A stretch of 64,000 nucleotides of DNA from RGIG6919 sp045531905 (GTDB lineage: Bacteria > Bacillota > Clostridia > Lachnospirales > Lachnospiraceae), in the NCBI GenBank assembly GCA_045531905.1, contig JAZSEY010000015.1:20870-84869 (forward strand), read 5' to 3'. This document shows positions 51,857 through 59,768 of this stretch, piece after piece; position 1 is the stretch's first letter; each line of letters begins with the position of its first letter. Both the position numbers and the translations under genes were made by a program. A model generated the notes under the pieces. It was not told the DNA's origin. It was given only the letters and a program-made list of their open reading frames with translations, and ran no database searches.

Positions 51857-52981
51857 ATGATTTATAAGGAGTTTCAAGGAAAACAATTGTCAGCACTTGG
51901 ACTTGGTGCAATGCGTCTTCCAGTTATTGATGGCAATGATGCAAATATCGACGAAAAAGCCACTGCTGACATGGTAGCCTATGCCATGGAAAAAGGTATC
52001 AATTATTACGATACCGCTTGGGGTTATCATGCGGGCAATTCTGAAATCGTAATGGGAAAGGTGCTAAGAAATTACCCTAGAGACAGTTATTATCTTGCAT
52101 CCAAATTTCCAGGTTACGATAGCAGCAATATGACGAAAGTAGCAGAAATATTTGAAAAGCAGTTAGAAAAGACAGGCATGGAATATTTTGATTTTTACAT
52201 GTTCCATAATGTCTGTGAAAAGAATATTGATGGATATCTGAATCCGGAATACGGCATTTTTGAGTATCTGATGGAGCAGAAGAAAAATGGGCGTATCAAG
52301 CATCTAGGTTTTTCTGCCCACGGAGAGTATCCTGTTATGAAACGCTTTTTGGAAGCCTACGGTGAGGCGATGGAATTTTGTCAGATTCAGTTAAATTATC
52401 TGGATTGGGATTTCCAGAAAGCAAAAGAAAAGGTGGAGTTGCTAGATTCTTACAACATTCCTGTATGGGTAATGGAGCCACTTCGCGGCGGTATCTTAGC
52501 AAAGCTTTCTGAAGAAAATGTAGCAAAGCTACAGGCACTTCGTTTGGATGAAACAGTTCCAGCTTGGGCGTTCCGCTTCCTACAGTCTATCCCAAGTGTT
52601 ACGGTGACACTTTCCGGTATGTCAAATATGGAACAGCTTGCAGAGAATATCCGTACATATGAAGAAGATAAGCCATTGAATGACAATGAGATGAAGGTGC
52701 TCCTTGAGATTGGCAATGCTTTAGTCGGTGGCGTTCCATGTACGGCATGTCGATATTGCACAAGTAAATGTCCAAAGGGCTTGGATATACCAATGCTTTT
52801 AAATCTTTATAACGAGCACAATTTTACCAATGGTGGATTTATGGCACCATTTGCTTTGCAGGCAGTGCCAAAAGAAAAACATCCGGATGCTTGTATCGGT
52901 TGCAAGAGCTGCGAGGCTGTTTGTCCACAGCGTATTAAGATATCAGAGACGTTGGCAGAGTTTGTTGAGAAATTAAAATAA
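51857..52981 (+). CDS. Aldo/keto reductase with C-terminal ferredoxin-type [4Fe-4S] domain
   Basis: A 374-residue oxidoreductase. I chose the ATG at 51857 (GGGAGGAG upstream) over one nine codons earlier. The TIM-barrel part shows ALGLGAMRLP, INYYDTAWGYHAGNSE (with the catalytic Asp/Tyr region), YLASKFP (Lys) and the His-bearing FDFYMFHNV. The last 90 residues hold two Cys clusters, CTACRYCTSKCPKG and CIGCKSCEAVCPQ, predicted to bind two [4Fe-4S] centres. Such fusions are frequent in anaerobes, and their substrates are mostly unknown. Confidence 0.92.
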   Translation: MIYKEFQGKQLSALGLGAMRLPVIDGNDANIDEKATADMVAYAMEKGINYYDTAWGYHAGNSEIVMGKVLRNYPRDSYYLASKFPGYDSSNMTKVAEIFEKQLEKTGMEYFDFYMFHNVCEKNIDGYLNPEYGIFEYLMEQKKNGRIKHLGFSAHGEYPVMKRFLEAYGEAMEFCQIQLNYLDWDFQKAKEKVELLDSYNIPVWVMEPLRGGILAKLSEENVAKLQALRLDETVPAWAFRFLQSIPSVTVTLSGMSNMEQLAENIRTYEEDKPLNDNEMKVLLEIGNALVGGVPCTACRYCTSKCPKGLDIPMLLNLYNEHNFTNGGFMAPFALQAVPKEKHPDACIGCKSCEAVCPQRIKISETLAEFVEKLK

Positions 52982-52997
52982 TATCGGGGAGGCATTT

Positions 52998-53552
52998 ATG
53001 ACAACTATCCAAAATATTAGAATTCAGAAAGTATCTATTAAGAACCAAACATTAGCAGCGATGGCCGCGATTGTAGCGGCTGTGGCGTTACCACAACTGT
53101 TTCATGGAATTGGTGCAATAACTGGAGCAGGCACAGCACTTGGAGAAATGTTTTTGCCAATGCATTTGCCAGTTATTTTAGTGGGACTATTAGCAGGACC
53201 ACTAGCAGGTGGTTTGGCAGGATTCATGGGACCAATGGTAAGTTTTCTATTGTCAGGCATGCCGGGAATGGCAATGCTTCCATTTATTATGATTGAGCTT
53301 ACAGTATACGGATTGGCTGCAGGACTACTTAGAATTGTAAAACTGCCAACTGTTGCAAAAGTACTGGCAGTTCAAGTAGTCGGTCGAGGAGTACGTGCAG
53401 TGGCAATCTTAACAGCTGTGCAGTTGTTAGGAAATACCAAGATAGCAGTTGCTGTCATCTGGACTAGTATTGTTACAGGACTCATTGGTATTGTATTACA
53501 GTTAGTGCTCATTCCTTTTGTAGTACGTTGGGTAGAAAATCATGCACAGTAA
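52998..53552 (+). CDS. ECF transporter S component-like membrane protein
   Basis: A 184-residue protein with about five to six helices. The pattern GAGTALGEMFLPMHLPVILVGLLAGPLAGG and MVSFLLSGMPGMA (described by residues about 38-97) is typical of ECF S components, the substrate-binding part of vitamin or micronutrient importers. The energising EcfA/EcfT genes are not present, so it probably uses a shared module. The substrate is unknown. It overlaps the DUF1893 gene by 11 bp. GGGGAGG precedes the ATG. Confidence 0.8.
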   Translation: MTTIQNIRIQKVSIKNQTLAAMAAIVAAVALPQLFHGIGAITGAGTALGEMFLPMHLPVILVGLLAGPLAGGLAGFMGPMVSFLLSGMPGMAMLPFIMIELTVYGLAAGLLRIVKLPTVAKVLAVQVVGRGVRAVAILTAVQLLGNTKIAVAVIWTSIVTGLIGIVLQLVLIPFVVRWVENHAQ

Positions 53553-53967
53553 TTTGGAATTTGCAAAAAATCTATTATTAGCCCAGGACTATACCTGTGT
53601 ACTACATAATGGAAAAGACACACTCACCAGTAATGAGCGAGGCGTGAAACCATTGTTGCAGTGGTTAGAGTCAGGACAAGATATGACTGACTTTTGTGCC
53701 GCGGATAAGGTAATCGGAAAAGGTGCGGCATTTTTATATGTACTGTTGGGTATCAAGCAAGTATACGCGACAGTCATAAGTGAAAGTGCAAAACACGTGT
53801 TAGAAAAAAATGGCATTGCGTTGGAATATGATACCTTAGTAGACCGCATTATGAATAGAACAAGAACAGGCTTCTGTCCAATAGAGACTGCAGTGGCTGA
53901 GGTTGAAGATGCTAACGAAGCGCTAAGGGTGATAAAAGCGACGTTGCGGGAGTTGGCAGGAAACTGA
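53542..53967 (+). CDS. DUF1893 family protein
   Basis: A 141-residue cytoplasmic protein matching DUF1893 as I recall it: CVLHNGKDTLTSNERGVKPLL, ADKVIGKGAAFLYVLLGI and NRTRTGFCPIETAV. The overall shape resembles a cytidine-deaminase-like fold without obvious full zinc ligands. It overlaps the ECF S-component gene and is probably translated from the same mRNA, so a link to salvage of the imported molecule is plausible but unproven. Confidence 0.82.
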   Translation: MHSNLEFAKNLLLAQDYTCVLHNGKDTLTSNERGVKPLLQWLESGQDMTDFCAADKVIGKGAAFLYVLLGIKQVYATVISESAKHVLEKNGIALEYDTLVDRIMNRTRTGFCPIETAVAEVEDANEALRVIKATLRELAGN

Positions 53968-53978
53968 AAGGAAAAAGC

Positions 53979-54827
53979 ATGAAGAGAAAAGCAATACTAT
54001 GTAATCTTATACTCATTTTAATCCTATGTTGTGGCTGTAATTCCAAGAAAGATACAGTGGTATTTCTCGAAGATTCTGTAATGGTAGAAATACAGAATCC
54101 TGAGGATAATTACTTTGCATTTTTCATTCATTACATATATCAGGGAAAACAACCGGACTTGAGATTGGTTTCTGTGGATGGTGAGAATTTGACAGGTGTA
54201 TCATACAGTTATAATGATGTTACTTCAGAATTTCAAGATACGGAGTACAAAGGTTATAAAATGGGAACAGCTGGCGTAAGATTGGAACTCAATTCCTCTG
54301 CCGAACAAACTGTTACTATAAACGAAGTCACCTTTTCGGTAAATGATACTGAACAAACCGTAAAATTTGAATATCCACTTGCGATAGTATTAGACAACAA
54401 GGATACAGCTTCGTATATCACTTCTCTTGCAGGAGATATGTCTATGTCTTTTTGTGAAATCAATTCGGAAGCATCGTTCACATATTCGGTGACAGAAGAT
54501 ATTACAATTGAAAGCATTTCTTTGGGAAAATATATAGAATTAGGTAATATGACAATCACTATAGATAAGTATTCCAATGGTAATGAAGAGGTTGTTGGTG
54601 GAATAGAATGTCTTCCTCTAGATGTACCAAAAGATGCAACTGTTATGATAAAAGGAACTGCAACGTCAGAGTATGATACAGGCTATCAGAATTGGTACAC
54701 AACAGCTATAGTTAGATATTCGCATGCAGGTGATACATACAATCATCGTACAAATATAGTGGTTGGACGTTATGAAAATGAAGAAATGGTGGAGAAGGCG
54801 ATTGATTCTATTTCGGATAACAAATAA
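53979..54827 (+). CDS. Lipoprotein, unknown function
   Basis: A 282-residue lipoprotein with the signal ILILILCCGC (Cys20 as lipidation site). The mature part is beta-rich, acidic and without a recognised domain (segments such as LVSVDGENLTGVSY and EQTVTINEVTFSVNDTEQTV suggest Ig-like folds). It follows the DUF1893 gene by 11 bp and ends at a strong terminator just before the second quorum-type promoter. Confidence 0.7.
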   Translation: MKRKAILCNLILILILCCGCNSKKDTVVFLEDSVMVEIQNPEDNYFAFFIHYIYQGKQPDLRLVSVDGENLTGVSYSYNDVTSEFQDTEYKGYKMGTAGVRLELNSSAEQTVTINEVTFSVNDTEQTVKFEYPLAIVLDNKDTASYITSLAGDMSMSFCEINSEASFTYSVTEDITIESISLGKYIELGNMTITIDKYSNGNEEVVGGIECLPLDVPKDATVMIKGTATSEYDTGYQNWYTTAIVRYSHAGDTYNHRTNIVVGRYENEEMVEKAIDSISDNK

Positions 54828-54852
54828 GTAAAACGGAAAGGATATACACAGG

Positions 54853-54889
54853 AGACTGGTTAAAAAACATTTTAACCAGTCTTTTTTTA
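54853..54889 (+). terminator. Terminator after the lipoprotein gene
   Basis: A 12-bp stem GACTGGTTAAAA and complement with a short loop, followed by TTTTTTT. Confidence 0.93.
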
Positions 54890-54905
54890 CAATTTTTACA
54901 ATTAC

Positions 54906-55031
54906 ACGAGCGGTCATTTTTAGGTGTTAAGTGGTCAAAAAAGGGTTTTTTTGCCAACATTTGACCGCTCAACACCTAAATTTGACCTCTCGCGCGAGTT
55001 TTCGTTTTTTTACATTTTATTATGATATAAT
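54906..55031 (+). promoter_or_regulatory. Second LytTR-type quorum promoter
   Basis: A palindromic array like that at the agr locus. Half-sites are GAGCGGTC (54908-54915), AAGTGGTC (54929-54936), GACCGCTC (54963-54970) and GACCTCTC (54984-54991), each pair offset by 21 bp. TATAAT at 55026-55031 lies 34 bp after the last half-site, the same distance as in the agr promoter. The stretch from GTTTTCG to TTATTATG is nearly identical in both. No matching -10 is present on the left side, so it fires only to the right. Confidence 0.85.
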
Positions 55032-55039
55032 GCAAGAAG

Positions 55040-55055
55040 TAAAATCGATTTTATT
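55040..55055. repeat. Second copy of the 5' leader palindrome
   Basis: AAAATCGATTTTATT recurs at the same distance behind the -10 box as in the AgrD-like transcript. Confidence 0.65.
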
Positions 55056-55081
55056 AAAAATAACACGAAAGGATAATGAAT

Positions 55082-55462
55082 ATGAGAAAAAAATTTAACA
55101 ATGCAGTATTCACATTGCTATTAGCAGGGGTCATGATTTGTTCATTTGGTACGCTAGCTCAAGCAGCTACGGGACGTTATAATGCATTTATACTTGACTA
55201 TAATTGTATTCTCAAATCCTCATATGGACAGGCAAAAACAGGCGGTGCAGTTTATCCATATTATAACTATGCAACAGTGGTAGTCTATAAGAATGGTACA
55301 TCAAAAGGTTTAGCAACGAGTTATGGTAAAAATGCAGCAACGGCTAATGCTAAAAAAACAGGAAGCGGTTTGACTAGGGCAAAAAGCTATCATGCGGTTA
55401 CCTACCAAGATAAAACACATATTGAACCTTGGGTAGAGCAATTGACGTTAGAAGTACCATAA
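55082..55462 (+). CDS. Small secreted protein under quorum-type promoter (candidate bacteriocin-like product)
   Basis: A 126-residue protein, taking the ATG at 55082 with GAAAGGAT upstream. The signal peptide ends near residue 26 (LAQAA). The mature chain of about 100 residues is rich in Tyr, Ala, Gly and Lys, with one Cys. Segments NYATVVVYKNGTSKG, ATANAKKTGSGL and AKSYHAV loosely recall lactococcin-972-family bacteriocins (ATVV ... G ... A-x-A ... L-x-x-A-S-F-Y). The similarity is by eye only. It is first in an operon with an anchored protein, two permeases and an ATPase. Confidence 0.7.
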   Translation: MRKKFNNAVFTLLLAGVMICSFGTLAQAATGRYNAFILDYNCILKSSYGQAKTGGAVYPYYNYATVVVYKNGTSKGLATSYGKNAATANAKKTGSGLTRAKSYHAVTYQDKTHIEPWVEQLTLEVP

Positions 55463-55489
55463 TAGTAATGTATGAGAAGGAGAATGTAT

Positions 55490-56077
55490 ATGAACAAAAA
55501 AAGAACCTGTCAGGTCATTATAATATTCCTTGGAATAATAGTGTTAACGCAATTATATCTGATTACTTCCGGTTGGTATCAGGAGCAAGTGCCAATAATG
55601 GTACAAAGTGGTATGACATCCGGTTGGGACCCTTCATATGCCGAAACAAAAGATGACAATACCTCGCATGAAAAGCTAGGTTCTGTCGGGCTCTTTTTTT
55701 GGACATTCTCTGATGCCCATGTAAAATATGAATTAGAAGCCACAGTCAAGCAGGGAAGCTTTGATGTTATTGTACATGATATTACAGAGGCGGGATTAAG
55801 ACATGATACAACTGCCGGGTTAGAAGAGGTATATCACGAAACCTTTTCAAAGACTGGAAACTATGAGATCGACTTATCAAATCTCCCATTAGACAGGATG
55901 TATTTTATATCAATATACGAAAATCCAGACTGTTCCTTTACGGCTGAAATGATGAGTGATGCCACTATATGTCGCTGGATGCTTATGCATGATAACTATT
56001 TAACCAATTTGCCTTTTGTTGAAGAGAAATATGATCCATTTACTGTTCGCTTGGGACATTTTGATTCTTTAGAATAG
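55490..56077 (+). CDS. Membrane-anchored protein of second transporter operon
   Basis: A 195-residue protein with one N-terminal helix (about residues 8-26) and an acidic extracytoplasmic domain. I chose the ATG at 55490 because AAGGAG lies 7 bases upstream; in-frame ATGs at 55472 and 55484 overlap that site. No family was recognised. Similar in topology to the 153-residue protein closing the agr operon, but without visible sequence similarity. It may act in immunity or export. Confidence 0.65.
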   Translation: MNKKRTCQVIIIFLGIIVLTQLYLITSGWYQEQVPIMVQSGMTSGWDPSYAETKDDNTSHEKLGSVGLFFWTFSDAHVKYELEATVKQGSFDVIVHDITEAGLRHDTTAGLEEVYHETFSKTGNYEIDLSNLPLDRMYFISIYENPDCSFTAEMMSDATICRWMLMHDNYLTNLPFVEEKYDPFTVRLGHFDSLE

Positions 56078-56087
56078 GAATATGAAT

Positions 56088-57179
56088 ATGGAAAAAATTA
56101 GAATGCCTTATAAATTTTCATTATTGTGTATCTTTTTTGGAATCATACTAGCATATATTTCCTTCTACTATGGCAATCAAATGAGTGTTGCTCTGTATTT
56201 TGAAGAAGTAGATGGTAATGCATCGAATATATTTAATTCAGAGTATGCCGTTTCCTGTCAATATCAGGGTTCTATGGAGGTACTTATTTCAGAAATGCAG
56301 ACAATTCCTACAGGTTTAACTATGGGTGGCGTGGCACTTTATGTTGATAAATATGATGCAGAGTGTATTTCAAATGTGATTGTTACGCAAACATCTGAAG
56401 TGCCATATCAGTTTGTGGACGGTTCTATGCCTCAGAATTTAGACCAACCATGCGTACTATTAGGAAAGGAGCATAAAAAATGTACATATGAGAAAAATGG
56501 TTGCGAATACATAAAGATTTGCGGAGAAGATTATCTTGTTTCTGGTTACATAAAAGCAGAACATTCTGTAATTTATGATTATGCAATTATTTTATTTTGG
56601 GAATGTTTGACGGAGAATGTAAAAGCACAGATAGAGTATTTATCTGGCACAGAAGGTATATCTATGATATTACAAAGTAATGAAGAGGACACCAAGATTG
56701 TATTTCAAGATTTTTGTGAGGAAGAACCGGAATTAGCACAGCATGTATTTCCTTCTTCACAGTATGATTCTTGGTTTTCCACTGCTGTTACCTCAACAAA
56801 TTATCGTGCGTATGCATACTTAACATATTTGCTTAGCATATTTATATTAGCAATGGTAGTGAAATATTGGTTATTACAAAGAAAACGCGAATTTGCTATC
56901 CGTAGAATGGATGGGTTTAGTACTGCACAATTAATTGGTTTAGTGGCAAAGGATATTTTGAAGATTATATTACTAGCTACAATTGTGATATGGTTTATAC
57001 AACAAATTCTAAACTATGTAAATGATGTAGATACGCTTGCTATAGACATGATTGTACAAATGATTTCTATTTTAACATTTGTCATTATAACATTTTGTTT
57101 GTTGATGATTCAGCCTTTGTGCTATGTGACGAAACAGAATCTATCATTAGCAATTCGGGAAGGAAGACATATCGGATGA
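56088..57179 (+). CDS. FtsX-type ABC permease, first half-permease of second operon
   Basis: A 363-residue membrane protein with an N-terminal helix (about residues 9-27), an extracellular domain, and three C-terminal helices with coupling segment QRKREFAIRRMDGFSTAQL. It has the same layout as the protein at 46899-47942. The ATG at 56088 (AGGA 8 bases before) is chosen over 56082. Its stop overlaps the next gene by 4 bp (ATGA). Confidence 0.75.
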   Translation: MEKIRMPYKFSLLCIFFGIILAYISFYYGNQMSVALYFEEVDGNASNIFNSEYAVSCQYQGSMEVLISEMQTIPTGLTMGGVALYVDKYDAECISNVIVTQTSEVPYQFVDGSMPQNLDQPCVLLGKEHKKCTYEKNGCEYIKICGEDYLVSGYIKAEHSVIYDYAIILFWECLTENVKAQIEYLSGTEGISMILQSNEEDTKIVFQDFCEEEPELAQHVFPSSQYDSWFSTAVTSTNYRAYAYLTYLLSIFILAMVVKYWLLQRKREFAIRRMDGFSTAQLIGLVAKDILKIILLATIVIWFIQQILNYVNDVDTLAIDMIVQMISILTFVIITFCLLMIQPLCYVTKQNLSLAIREGRHIG

Positions 57180-58360
57180 AAATGAAAAATTTGATGATAA
57201 ATACCTATATGCAAATCATGATTCGGAAGATGTTATTTATCGAAGTGACACTTATCATGATAATATCATTCCTTGTTATTGACTATTCCTTGTTAATATT
57301 TGGTAGTTCGTACCTGCGAGAAATTATAATGGAATCAGTAGTTGATGATAATGCTGATAATATTCATTTTTTAAATACGGACAAATATAAGATTTTTGAT
57401 GCAGATACTATAAATGCTTTTAAAGACTTGCTTTCTGATATTACCACAAAAGAGGGTGTAAAATATGCGGGAACTTATGTCAAAGATATTGGTGTGTTTC
57501 ATGGAATAGAAAGAAATGTATTATTCATTTCCAATGATTTGTTAGGCATGTGTAATATTAAAAATATAGATGCTAAACTGCCCTCAATGATATCTAAAGA
57601 AGATTACCCTGCAATTCTAGTGGGGTACGAACTTAAGAATGAATTTCCGTTAGGCACCTTAGTACATGATGAGTTTAGTAATATGACATATATAGTAGCT
57701 GACGTATTAAAAGAAGGAAGCAAGTGGTTGGATGATGATATATCATATGGAATGTACATAGATTTGGATAATTGCATCGTAAAATCATTGGATGCACATC
57801 TAGATACAGATGATTATCTAATTGCAAATGGTTGTCATAATATTTGTTTTCAGACTGGTAGCAGAGATGAGGCGGAAAGTGTTAAAAATGAAGTAATGGA
57901 CTGTTCAGAAAAAAGGGGACTAGAAATATACAGTATATATAGTTTGAAAGAAAAACTGCAATGGAGCAGGAATGAATTAAATAGTGAAAAAGAGGAACTA
58001 ATATTATCGATTGTATTGTTTGTAGTAGCTGTGTTAGCCATGTTGATTTCCTCTTTAATTACTATACACATAAGGAAAAAAGATATCGGGATATTGTACG
58101 CTAATGGTTATTCTACACGAGAAATATCCATTATGTATGTTTTAGAAAATGTGGCAAAAATTATAGTGGCGTATATAGTTGCATCGTCGTATTGGAGTGT
58201 TAATCAATATCAAATATATGACTGGAATGTATCTATTATGTGGGCATTACTGCCAGTATCGGGTATAATAGCTGGGTTATTAATTGTTCTGAGTAGTTTG
58301 TTACCGTTTATTACAATACATAAACTGAATCCAGTAGAATTGATTGGAGGAAAAGCATGA
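57176..58360 (+). CDS. FtsX-type ABC permease, second half-permease of second operon
   Basis: A 394-residue membrane protein. The start at 57176 forms ATGA with the upstream stop, whereas a longer frame would overlap that gene by 85 bp. It has an N-terminal helix (about 18-38), an extracellular domain and three C-terminal helices with coupling segment IRKKDIGILYANGYSTREI. It is paralogous to the protein at 47935-49128. The ATPase gene overlaps its end by 4 bp. Confidence 0.78.
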   Translation: MKMKNLMINTYMQIMIRKMLFIEVTLIMIISFLVIDYSLLIFGSSYLREIIMESVVDDNADNIHFLNTDKYKIFDADTINAFKDLLSDITTKEGVKYAGTYVKDIGVFHGIERNVLFISNDLLGMCNIKNIDAKLPSMISKEDYPAILVGYELKNEFPLGTLVHDEFSNMTYIVADVLKEGSKWLDDDISYGMYIDLDNCIVKSLDAHLDTDDYLIANGCHNICFQTGSRDEAESVKNEVMDCSEKRGLEIYSIYSLKEKLQWSRNELNSEKEELILSIVLFVVAVLAMLISSLITIHIRKKDIGILYANGYSTREISIMYVLENVAKIIVAYIVASSYWSVNQYQIYDWNVSIMWALLPVSGIIAGLLIVLSSLLPFITIHKLNPVELIGGKA

Positions 58361-59013
58361 TTAATGCAAAGAAAATAACGAAGATATATAAGGGCGACTT
58401 GTTTGAGACAGTTGCATTAAAGCAGGTATCTTTTGTAATAGAAGAAGGGGAATTTGTTGCCATTATGGGCGAATCAGGTTCTGGCAAATCCACATTGCTT
58501 CATATTTTGGGCGGAATGGATTGTTTAACAGACGGTGAATTAGAAATTAAAGAGACAAAGTTACATACATTAAATCAAAAACAATTGGATGCATTTCGGA
58601 AGCAGTATATTAGTTTTGTGTTTCAGCAATTTGCCCTAATGGATGAGTATACAGTGTTTCAGAATGTTGAATCACCACTTTTGGCTAGAAATACTCCAAA
58701 GCGGGAACGAAAAGAACGGATATTATCAAAATTAGAAATGTTGGGAATCTTAGATTTAAAAGATAAATATCCAACGCAATTATCTGGAGGACAGCAACAG
58801 CGAGTAGCGATTGCTCGGGCTCTTGTAACGGAGGCACCAATCCTCTTGGCAGATGAGCCAACGGGAGCTCTAGATGAAAGCAATACAAAAAATGTCATGG
58901 AATTATTTAAAGCTATCCATAAATCAGGAAAAACAGTTATATTAATTACTCACGACCCACAAGTAGCGTCTTATGCAGAAAGAATTATAAGGCTAAAGGA
59001 TGGTGAAATTTAA
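58357..59013 (+). CDS. ABC transporter ATP-binding protein of second operon
   Basis: A 218-residue MacB/LolD-type ATPase: Walker A GESGSGKSTLLH, Q-loop FVFQQFALM, signature LSGGQQQRVAIARAL, Walker B ILLADEPTGALDE and H-loop LITHD. It is clearly related to the agr-operon ATPase. Lactococcin-972-type operons also end in an ATPase of this subgroup, which is one reason for the bacteriocin hypothesis. A terminator follows. Confidence 0.93.
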   Translation: MINAKKITKIYKGDLFETVALKQVSFVIEEGEFVAIMGESGSGKSTLLHILGGMDCLTDGELEIKETKLHTLNQKQLDAFRKQYISFVFQQFALMDEYTVFQNVESPLLARNTPKRERKERILSKLEMLGILDLKDKYPTQLSGGQQQRVAIARALVTEAPILLADEPTGALDESNTKNVMELFKAIHKSGKTVILITHDPQVASYAERIIRLKDGEI

Positions 59014-59025
59014 TCATTACATATT

Positions 59026-59057
59026 AAGGAGACCGATTCACTTTGGTCTCTTTTTTG
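59026..59057 (+). terminator. Terminator of the second transporter operon
   Basis: The stem GAGACC/GGTCTC (59029-59034 with 59045-59050) is followed by TTTTTT. Confidence 0.8.
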
Positions 59058-59098
59058 CATTCTTAACACAACGCTCTCTCAAAAGATACAAAAAGGTA

Positions 59099-59126
59099 TT
59101 GACAAACATAAACAAATGAATATAAT
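59099..59126 (+). promoter_or_regulatory. Promoter of the metal-resistance operon
   Basis: Consensus TTGACA and TATAAT with a 16-bp spacer, 45 bp before the ArsR-family gene. Confidence 0.8.
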
Positions 59127-59129
59127 TAA

Positions 59130-59157
59130 ATATGAACATATGAATATTTGCTCATAT
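59130..59157 (+). promoter_or_regulatory. Predicted ArsR/SmtB-type operator
   Basis: An imperfect inverted repeat ATATGA ... TCATAT with an internal ACATATGAATATT lies right after the -10 box. It matches the operator style of CadC/SmtB repressors and would block transcription start. Confidence 0.7.
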
Positions 59158-59170
59158 AAGGAGGTAAGAT

Positions 59171-59524
59171 ATGTCTAAGGATACAAACATCGAACTGCTG
59201 GCTGCTCACGAGGAAATCGTGAAGCGTGTTTTAGATAGTCAGCCGGCAGAGGAGGATTTATACGATTTAGCAGAATTATTTAAAGTATTTGGAGATTCTA
59301 CAAGAATTCGTATTTTATACGCATTGATTGAAAGCGAACTGTGCGTGGGAGATATGGCACAGATTTTGAACATTTCCCAATCTGCAGTCAGTCATCAGCT
59401 GAAGCTGTTAAGAGATGCAAAGCTGGTTAAGATTAGAAGAGAAGGTAAGATTATTTTCTACTCATTAGATGACGACCATGTAAGAAATATTCTCAGTATG
59501 GGAATGGATCATGTAGGCGAATAA
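59171..59524 (+). CDS. ArsR/SmtB-family metal-responsive repressor
   Basis: A 117-residue winged-helix repressor. The recognition helix lies in LNISQSAVSHQLKLLRDAKL near residues 72-91, followed by the wing RREGKIIFYSL. The last helix carries a complete alpha-5 metal site: Asp101, His103, His114 and Glu117, the Zn/Co/Cd-type inter-subunit site. Upstream CadC-type N-terminal Cys residues are not evident (only CVGD near helix 3). It is predicted to repress this operon until Zn2+ or Cd2+ binds. Confidence 0.92.
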   Translation: MSKDTNIELLAAHEEIVKRVLDSQPAEEDLYDLAELFKVFGDSTRIRILYALIESELCVGDMAQILNISQSAVSHQLKLLRDAKLVKIRREGKIIFYSLDDDHVRNILSMGMDHVGE

Positions 59525-59539
59525 TAGGAGGATTGAATT

Positions 59540-59758
59540 ATGAAAAAGACATATAAAGTAGAAGTAGATTGTGCAAATTGTGCGGCGAAGATGGAAGAAG
59601 CTGTAAAGGCAACTAAGGGTGTGAAGGATGCAACCTTAAGTTTTATGACCTTGAAGCTCAAGGTAGAATTTGAAGAAGATGCAGACATAGATGCAGTTAT
59701 GCAGGAAGCCCTTAAAAATTGTAAGAAGGTAGAGGACGATTGTGAAATCTACTTGTAA
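59540..59758 (+). CDS. Heavy-metal-associated (HMA) domain protein
   Basis: A 72-residue ferredoxin-like metal chaperone with metal ligands Asp10, Cys11 and Cys14 in EVDCANCAAKM. The DCxxC form is typical of Zn/Cd/Pb-binding HMA domains, unlike the copper type GMxCxxC. It probably hands metal to the P-ATPase 10 bp downstream, in effect replacing the missing N-terminal domain of that pump. Confidence 0.9.
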   Translation: MKKTYKVEVDCANCAAKMEEAVKATKGVKDATLSFMTLKLKVEFEEDADIDAVMQEALKNCKKVEDDCEIYL

Positions 59759-59768
59759 GGAGTAGCGT

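Noticed and set aside
55429..55656. Plus-strand frame overlapping the anchored-protein gene
   Set aside because: It is in a different frame from a better-supported gene with signal-like N-terminus and ribosome site, and has no features of its own.
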